Shown here piece after piece: positions 5,887 to 9,663 of a DNA stretch of 9,663 nucleotides; within the stretch, counting starts at the first letter, position 1, and each line of letters starts with the position of its first letter. The translations under genes were made by a program, and so were the position numbers. Below the pieces are notes generated by a model. It was not told the DNA's origin and made no database searches. It saw only the letters and a list, made by a program, of their open reading frames with translations. This DNA is from DAOMOP01 sp035444405 (GTDB taxonomy: Bacteria > Pseudomonadota > Gammaproteobacteria > Burkholderiales > Rhodocyclaceae): contig DAOMOP010000160.1 in assembly GCA_035444405.1 (NCBI GenBank), positions 1 through 9,663 on the forward strand. Direction: 5' to 3'.

Positions 5887-7373
5887 GCGTCTGCCCAGCC
5901 GCGCGCCCGTTCGACGCCGCGCTGCCAGCGCGCAAGCGTGCGCTCGCGGTCCGCGTGACCCATGCCCGGCTCGAAGCGGCGCTCCTCGGCCCAGTGCGCG
6001 GCGAGCGCGTCCGTGTCCGGCCACAGCCCGGCGCCGAGGCCGGCCATGTAGGCGGCACCGAGCGCGGTCGTCTCGAGCAGGCGCGGGCGCACCACCGGCA
6101 CGCCGAGCAGGTCGGCCTGGATCTGCATCAACAGGTCGTTGGCGGCGGCCCCGCCGTCGACGCGCAGCTCGGTCAGCGCTGCGGCACCGTCGCGGTTCAT
6201 CGCCGCGACGAGGTCCACCGTCTGCAGTGCGATCGCCTCGAGCGCCGCGCGGGCGATGTGCGCCGCGCCGGTGCCGCGCGTGAGTCCGATCAGCGTGCCG
6301 CGCGCGTAGGCGTCCCAGTACGGTGCGCCGAGCCCGGTGAAGGCCGGCACGAGCACGACGCCGCCGCTGTCGGGCACCGACGCGGCCAGGGCCTCGACCT
6401 CGTGCGCGTGACGGATCAGCCCGAGCCCGTCGCGCAGCCACTGCACGAGCGCCCCGCCGATGAAGATGCTGCCTTCGAGGGCATAGGCCGTCACGCTCCC
6501 CCACCGCCAGCCGACCGTGGTCAGCAGCCGGTTGGCCGATGCGACGGGACGCTCGCCGGTGTTCATCAGCAGGAAGCAGCCGGTGCCGTAGGTGTTCTTC
6601 GCCATGCCCGGCGCAAAGCAGGCCTGGCCGAAGGTGGCGGCCTGCTGGTCGCCGGCGTTGCCGGCAATCGGCACCGCCGCGCCGAGCGCGTCCGTGCACG
6701 TATGCCCGCACACGCCGATGCTGTCGACGACGCGCGGCAGCAGCGCCGCCGGTATGTCGAACAGCGCGAGCAGCTCGGGGTCCCAGTCGAGCCGGTGGAT
6801 GTCGAACAGCATCGTGCGCGCGGCATTGCCGGCGTCGGAGACGTGCAGCGCCCCGCCGGTCAGGTGCCACACCAGCCAGCTGTCGATCGTGCCGAAGGCA
6901 AGCTCGCCGCGCTCGGCACGCGCGCGCGCGCCGGGGACGTTGCGCAGCAGCCACGCGAGCTTGGTCGCCGAGAAGTACGCATCGATCTCGAGTCCGGTGC
7001 GCTCGCGCACGAGTCGTGCGGCGCCGTCCTCGCGCAGGCGGTCGCAGTCGGGCGCGGTGCGCCGGTCCTGCCACACGATCGCCGGCGCCAGCGCGCGGCC
7101 GCTCGCGCGCTCCCACAGCACCGTCGTCTCGCGCTGGTTGGTGATGCCCAGCGCGACGAGCTCGCGTGCCTCGATGCGCGCTTCGCCAAGCGCCGCGCGG
7201 GCGCAGTCGAACTGCGTGCGCACGATCTCGTGCGCGTCGTGCTCGACCCAGCCGGGTCGCGGATAGTGCTGCGCAAACTCCTGCTGCGCCGCGCCCAGCA
7301 TGCGTCCGTCACGATCGAACACCATCGCGCGCGAACTCGTCGTGCCCTGATCCAGGGCCAGCACGTATGTCAT
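5883..7373 (-). CDS. glpK: Glycerol kinase
   Basis: This FGGY-family kinase phosphorylates glycerol to sn-glycerol 3-phosphate, the substrate of GlpD encoded next. The 496-residue length is typical. Visible motifs: the phosphate-binding DQGTTSSR (8-15), the glycerol-contacting NQRETT (Arg81-Glu82) and YFSATKLAWLL region, the catalytic Asp in AGNAGDQQAA, the family signature GAPYWDAYARGTLIGLTRGT, and the adenosine-site VDGGAAANDLLMQ. The start at 7373 is preceded by a strong GGGGGAG ribosome binding site; 51 further in-frame upstream codons look non-coding. Where E. coli GlpK has the fructose-1,6-bisphosphate-binding GGTR loop, this protein reads GAAV, so that allosteric inhibition is probably absent. 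It forms a two-gene operon with glpD (GTGA overlap). No glpF facilitator or glpR repressor is visible in the window. Confidence 0.96.
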   Translation of the reverse strand: MTYVLALDQGTTSSRAMVFDRDGRMLGAAQQEFAQHYPRPGWVEHDAHEIVRTQFDCARAALGEARIEARELVALGITNQRETTVLWERASGRALAPAIVWQDRRTAPDCDRLREDGAARLVRERTGLEIDAYFSATKLAWLLRNVPGARARAERGELAFGTIDSWLVWHLTGGALHVSDAGNAARTMLFDIHRLDWDPELLALFDIPAALLPRVVDSIGVCGHTCTDALGAAVPIAGNAGDQQAATFGQACFAPGMAKNTYGTGCFLLMNTGERPVASANRLLTTVGWRWGSVTAYALEGSIFIGGALVQWLRDGLGLIRHAHEVEALAASVPDSGGVVLVPAFTGLGAPYWDAYARGTLIGLTRGTGAAHIARAALEAIALQTVDLVAAMNRDGAAALTELRVDGGAAANDLLMQIQADLLGVPVVRPRLLETTALGAAYMAGLGAGLWPDTDALAAHWAEERRFEPGMGHADRERTLARWQRGVERARGWADA

Positions 7374-7552
7374 GACTCCCCCGCAATCGCTGCCTGCGCA
7401 CCCCACCCGGCGGTGGCGACAGCCTACCGCGAAGCGCCCTGTCATGGCCAGCATGCCCCGCGGGCAGCGGTGCGGCCATGCCCGGTGATTGAATCGCGCC
7501 ACCCCAAGGGATATAGTGCCCTGCATCGTCCAGCGCAGCGCGGAGAGAACGC
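7374..7552. other. Divergent intergenic region between glpK and the SpoIIAA-like gene
   Basis: This 179-nt region separates divergent transcripts. It holds the glpK ribosome binding site (GGGGGAG on the minus strand just beyond 7373) and, at the other end, the promoter and ribosome binding site of the rightward gene. I found no convincing sigma-70 promoter for glpK on the minus strand and no clear GlpR-like operator; the glpK promoter remains unlocated. Confidence 0.6.
7489..7517 (+). promoter_or_regulatory. Sigma-70-type promoter for the SpoIIAA-like/sulfurtransferase operon
   Basis: A -35 hexamer TTGAAT (7489-7494, 4 of 6 matches to consensus) and a -10 hexamer TATAGT (7512-7517, 5 of 6) are separated by the optimal 17 nt. 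The predicted transcript start is near 7524, giving a leader of about 29 nt before the ATG at 7553. A GGAGA ribosome binding site lies about 7 nt before that ATG. This is the best promoter match in the window and stands out in GC-rich surroundings. Confidence 0.65.
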
Positions 7553-7915
7553 ATGATCACCATCGAACACAACCACAATCTGGTCTCGGTCGGCGTCTTC
7601 GGTGAATTCACGCTCGCCGATTACAAGGAGTTCGAGGAGCTTGTCGATTACAAGATCAAGTTCGAGGGACCGGTCAATATCCTGTTCGATCTGCGCGAGA
7701 TGGTCGGCTTCACGCTCGACGTCGCGTGGGAGGAAATCAAGTTCTCGCGCCAGCACGCCCACGACTTCGGCCGCATCGCGGTGCTCACCCAGGACCAGTG
7801 GGTAACGTGGAGCGCATGGATCACGCAGCTCTTCGTCGATGCGGAGGTGCTGGTGTTCGACAACGAGGCCGACGCGCGCGCATGGCTCGAAGAGGCGGAG
7901 GAGTCGGCGCAGTGA
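7553..7915 (+). CDS. SpoIIAA-like (STAS/SEC14-type) domain protein
   Basis: This is a soluble 120-residue protein with the alternating beta/alpha pattern of the SpoIIAA-like family (PF11964 by recall). A short N-terminal beta-hairpin (NLVSVGVFGEFTLADYKEFE) is followed by a strand NILFDLREM, an amphipathic helix with WEEIKFSRQHAHDF, the strand RIAVLTQ, and a C-terminal VLVFDNEADARAWLEE ending. Members are small single-domain proteins of poorly defined role, with a fold shared with anti-sigma-factor antagonists and lipid-binding SEC14/CRAL-TRIO proteins. It has no signal peptide, membrane segment or cysteine. The start is supported by the promoter and a GGAGA ribosome binding site upstream. Its TGA overlaps the GTG of the sulfurtransferase gene (GTGA), so both proteins are probably made together. 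A regulatory or lipid-binding role would be a guess. Confidence 0.85.
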   Translation: MITIEHNHNLVSVGVFGEFTLADYKEFEELVDYKIKFEGPVNILFDLREMVGFTLDVAWEEIKFSRQHAHDFGRIAVLTQDQWVTWSAWITQLFVDAEVLVFDNEADARAWLEEAEESAQ

Positions 7916-8766
7916 GCGCGCGGTACCGGACGCTGATCGGCGTCGGGGACCTGATCGCCCACCTCGATGCGCCGGACTGGCGCATCTTCGACTGCCGCCA
8001 CGACCTCGCCGAGCCGCAGTTCGGCCGCGACGCCTACGCCGACGGGCATATCCCCGGCGCGCAGTTCCTGCATCTGGACAGTGACCTGTCCGGCCCGATG
8101 AACGGCACCAATGGCCGTCATCCGTTGCCCGACCCGCTCGTGCTGGCGGCCCGCCTGGGCGCGCTCGGCGTTGCCAGCGGCATGCAGGTGATCGCCTACG
8201 ACGACGCCGGCGGCATGTTCGCGGCGCGGTTGTGGTGGCTGATGCGCTGGCTCGGTCACGAGCGCGTGGCGGTGCTCGACGGCGGCCTGCATGCGTGGCG
8301 CGATGCCGCGCAGCCGCTCACCAGGCAGGTGCCCGCGTTCGCCCCGACGCGCTTCGATGCATCGGTGCAGCCGCTTGCGGTCGACGCCGATTTCGTCGCG
8401 CGCCATCTCGAGGCGGCCGACATGGTGCTGATCGACGCGCGCAGCCCTGACCGCTTTCGCGGCGAGAACGAGACGCTCGACCCGGTCGGCGGACACATCC
8501 CGGGCGCCCTCAACCGCTTTTTCCGCGACAACCTCGCCGCCGCCGGCCACTTCAAGCGGCCGGCGGTGCTGTGCGACGAATTCAGCCGGCTGCTGGGCGG
8601 ACGCGCGCCGGCGACGGTCGTGCACCAGTGTGGCTCGGGGGTCACTGCCTGCCACAATCTGCTCGCGATGGAGCACGCCGGTCTCGGCGGCTCGCGGCTG
8701 TATGCCGGATCGTGGAGCGAATGGTGTGCCGATCCGCGACGGCCGATCGCGACCGGTCCGCGTTAG
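7912..8766 (+). CDS. sseA: 3-mercaptopyruvate/thiosulfate sulfurtransferase (tandem rhodanese)
   Basis: This 284-residue protein has two rhodanese domains, the standard architecture. The first (about 5-132) is the inactive one, with the DCRHDL, DGHIPGAQFLHLD and LDGGLHAWR landmarks. The second (about 155-284) is catalytic, with DARSPDRFRG, GGHIPGALN and the active-site loop CGSGVTA (Cys240). That loop is of the mercaptopyruvate sulfurtransferase type; classical thiosulfate rhodaneses have CRKGVTA. It transfers sulfur from 3-mercaptopyruvate, the deamination product of cysteine, to thiols, cyanide or protein cysteines. The start is GTG at 7912, overlapping the previous stop, with GGAGGAG (7897-7903) 8 nt before it; the frame is open further upstream but only as a shadow of the SpoIIAA-like gene. 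It is about 4 kb from the sulfur-carrier operon, so a supply role toward the rhodanese-E1 protein is possible but unproven. Confidence 0.93.
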   Translation: MSARYRTLIGVGDLIAHLDAPDWRIFDCRHDLAEPQFGRDAYADGHIPGAQFLHLDSDLSGPMNGTNGRHPLPDPLVLAARLGALGVASGMQVIAYDDAGGMFAARLWWLMRWLGHERVAVLDGGLHAWRDAAQPLTRQVPAFAPTRFDASVQPLAVDADFVARHLEAADMVLIDARSPDRFRGENETLDPVGGHIPGALNRFFRDNLAAAGHFKRPAVLCDEFSRLLGGRAPATVVHQCGSGVTACHNLLAMEHAGLGGSRLYAGSWSEWCADPRRPIATGPR

Positions 8767-8785
8767 CCGCCCGCCTCTCACCGGC

Positions 8786-8811
8786 CCGCGCCGGAAACGA
8801 CGCCGGCGCGG
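8786..8811. terminator. Possible bidirectional stem-loop terminator between sseA and murI
   Basis: In the 52-nt gap between two convergent genes a 9-bp perfect GC stem (8786-8794 with 8803-8811, core CGCGCCGG/CCGGCGCG) encloses an 8-nt loop AAACGACG. The stem can be extended by GG/CC (8783-8784 with 8812-8813) past one bulged base. Position and symmetry suit termination of both transcripts. No T-run follows on either strand, so it may instead be a stabilising hairpin or rely on Rho. Confidence 0.45.
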
Positions 8812-8818
8812 CCCGCGC

Positions 8819-9637
8819 TCACCACTCGACGCGCTCGATGGGCCCGAGAGACCGGCCCAGGAAGCGCTCGCCAATCGTCTGGAAGCGCAGCGGAATGTCG
8901 GTGACGACGAAGCGATAATGCGGCGCACGCGAGACCGTGCGCACCAGGCCGAGCGCGTTGAGCGTGCTCGCCGCGAGGTCGGCGGTCGTGATCGCCGAAT
9001 CGACCAGCCGCACGTCGGGGCCGGCGACATCCTTGAGCAGCGGCTTCAGCAACGGATAGTGGGTGCAGCCGAGCACGAGGCTGTCGATCTCCTCCGCCAG
9101 CACCGGGCGCAGGTATTCCTGTGCGGTCATGCGCGTGACCGGATGGTCGAGCCAGCCCTCCTCGACGAGCGGCACGAACAGCGGGCAGGCCTGCGAGTAC
9201 ACGCGCGCCGAAGGGTCGAGCTCATGCATGCGCCGCGCATAGGCGTTGCTGTTGACGGTGGTCGGCGTGCCGATCACCGCGATGCCGCGCTTGCGCGAGT
9301 GGGCGACCGCGGCGCGCGCACCGGCCTCGATGACGTCGAGCACGGGCAGCTCACCGGCATGGCGGCGCACGACGTGTGCGGCGACGGCGGCCATCGTGTT
9401 GCACGCGATGATGAGCATCTTGACCTCCTGGCGCAGCAGGAAGTCGGTGATCTGCGCGGTGAAGTGCTCGATCGTCGTGACCGACTTGATGCCGTACGGC
9501 ACGCGCGCGGTATCGCCGAAATAGACGATGTCCTCGAGCGGCAGCCGCTCCATCAGCGCGCGCACGACGGTCAGCCCGCCCACGCCGGAATCGAACACGC
9601 CTATCGGGCGGGAAGCATCCACCTTGTGTACCTGCAC
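8819..9637 (-). CDS. murI: Glutamate racemase
   Basis: This cofactor-independent racemase interconverts L- and D-glutamate and supplies D-Glu for peptidoglycan. From the visible GTG it is 272 residues, the usual length. It has the N-terminal signature PIGVFDSGVGGLTV (Asp16/Ser17 region), YFGDTARVPYG, the first catalytic cysteine in ACNTMAA (Cys79), the second in LGCTHYPLL (Cys191), and the conserved IGTPTTV segment between them. Both catalytic cysteines and the usual active-site motifs are intact. The start is uncertain: the frame has GTG at 9637 and at 9622 and stays open to the window edge, and no strong ribosome binding site precedes 9637, so the true start could be a few codons either way or just outside the window. 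It is convergent with the sulfurtransferase gene. No functional link with its neighbours is apparent. Confidence 0.95.
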   Translation of the reverse strand: MQVHKVDASRPIGVFDSGVGGLTVVRALMERLPLEDIVYFGDTARVPYGIKSVTTIEHFTAQITDFLLRQEVKMLIIACNTMAAVAAHVVRRHAGELPVLDVIEAGARAAVAHSRKRGIAVIGTPTTVNSNAYARRMHELDPSARVYSQACPLFVPLVEEGWLDHPVTRMTAQEYLRPVLAEEIDSLVLGCTHYPLLKPLLKDVAGPDVRLVDSAITTADLAASTLNALGLVRTVSRAPHYRFVVTDIPLRFQTIGERFLGRSLGPIERVEW

Positions 9638-9663
9638 GGTCGAAGCGGCAAATGCTAGCAGGC

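Noticed and set aside
5887..7116. GlpK-GlpD shadow read as a 933-residue fusion with GlpD
   Set aside because: The part upstream of 5886 is an alternative frame of glpK; the GTG overlapping the glpK stop gives a GlpD of normal length.
4390..7556. Two long + strand open frames (522 and 562 codons) opposite glpD and glpK
   Set aside because: Same antisense GC artefact; no motifs, and the minus-strand proteins carry complete family signatures.
7648..9030. 460-codon minus-strand frame opposite the SpoIIAA-like and sulfurtransferase genes
   Set aside because: It is antisense to two genes with clear motifs and a promoter, and crosses into murI in another frame; composition is typical of a shadow frame.
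8630..9658. 342-codon + strand frame opposite murI
   Set aside because: MurI has both catalytic cysteine motifs in the other strand; this frame has no recognisable content.
1..9663. Search for CRISPR repeats, tRNA/rRNA genes, insertion sequences, attachment sites or direct repeats
   Set aside because: By eye nothing repeats with regular spacing, no tRNA-like cloverleaf or transposase motif appears, and almost all the sequence is accounted for by ten genes.

Overview
This window reads as ordinary chromosome from a very GC-rich proteobacterium. Third codon positions are almost all G or C, and that produces long spurious ORFs opposite nearly every real gene. The gene set (DUF3135, SpoIIAA-like protein, GlpK/GlpD, MurI, EnvZ-type kinase) suggests a gamma- or betaproteobacterium. 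DUF3135 tips me toward gamma, but the lineage is an inference. I found no transposases, phage genes, tRNA or rRNA genes, or CRISPR repeats. Ten protein-coding genes are tightly packed.

Layout: (1) 2-910 (+) is the 3' part of a sensor histidine kinase whose N-terminus lies outside the window. (2) 935-1288 (-) is a small DUF3135 protein. (3) 1389-4235 (-) is a four-gene operon transcribed JAMM metallopeptidase > CysO-like ubiquitin-fold sulfur carrier > rhodanese/E1 adenylyltransferase > CysM-type cysteine synthase. (4) 4315-7373 (-) is glpK-glpD for aerobic glycerol catabolism, joined by a 4-nt stop/start overlap. (5) 7553-8766 (+) is a SpoIIAA-like protein translationally coupled to a 3-mercaptopyruvate sulfurtransferase, behind a good sigma-70-type promoter. 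(6) 8819-9637 (-) is glutamate racemase, convergent with the sulfurtransferase.

The centrepiece is the sulfur operon. Its parts match the Mec-CysO-CysM route known from Mycobacterium tuberculosis. In that route an E1-like enzyme activates the C-terminal Gly-Gly of CysO and a thiocarboxylate is installed. CysM transfers that sulfur to an activated serine, and the JAMM peptidase Mec releases cysteine from the carrier. Here the E1 is encoded inside the operon and carries its own rhodanese domain at the N-terminus.

The oddest feature is the carrier gene. There is no stop codon after the conserved ...PAVAGG end; the frame runs on for 38 Arg-rich residues inside the E1 gene. Either the carrier is a precursor needing proteolysis, or recoding or a one-base sequence error is involved. 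The mercaptopyruvate sulfurtransferase about 4 kb away is a plausible but unproven sulfur supplier.
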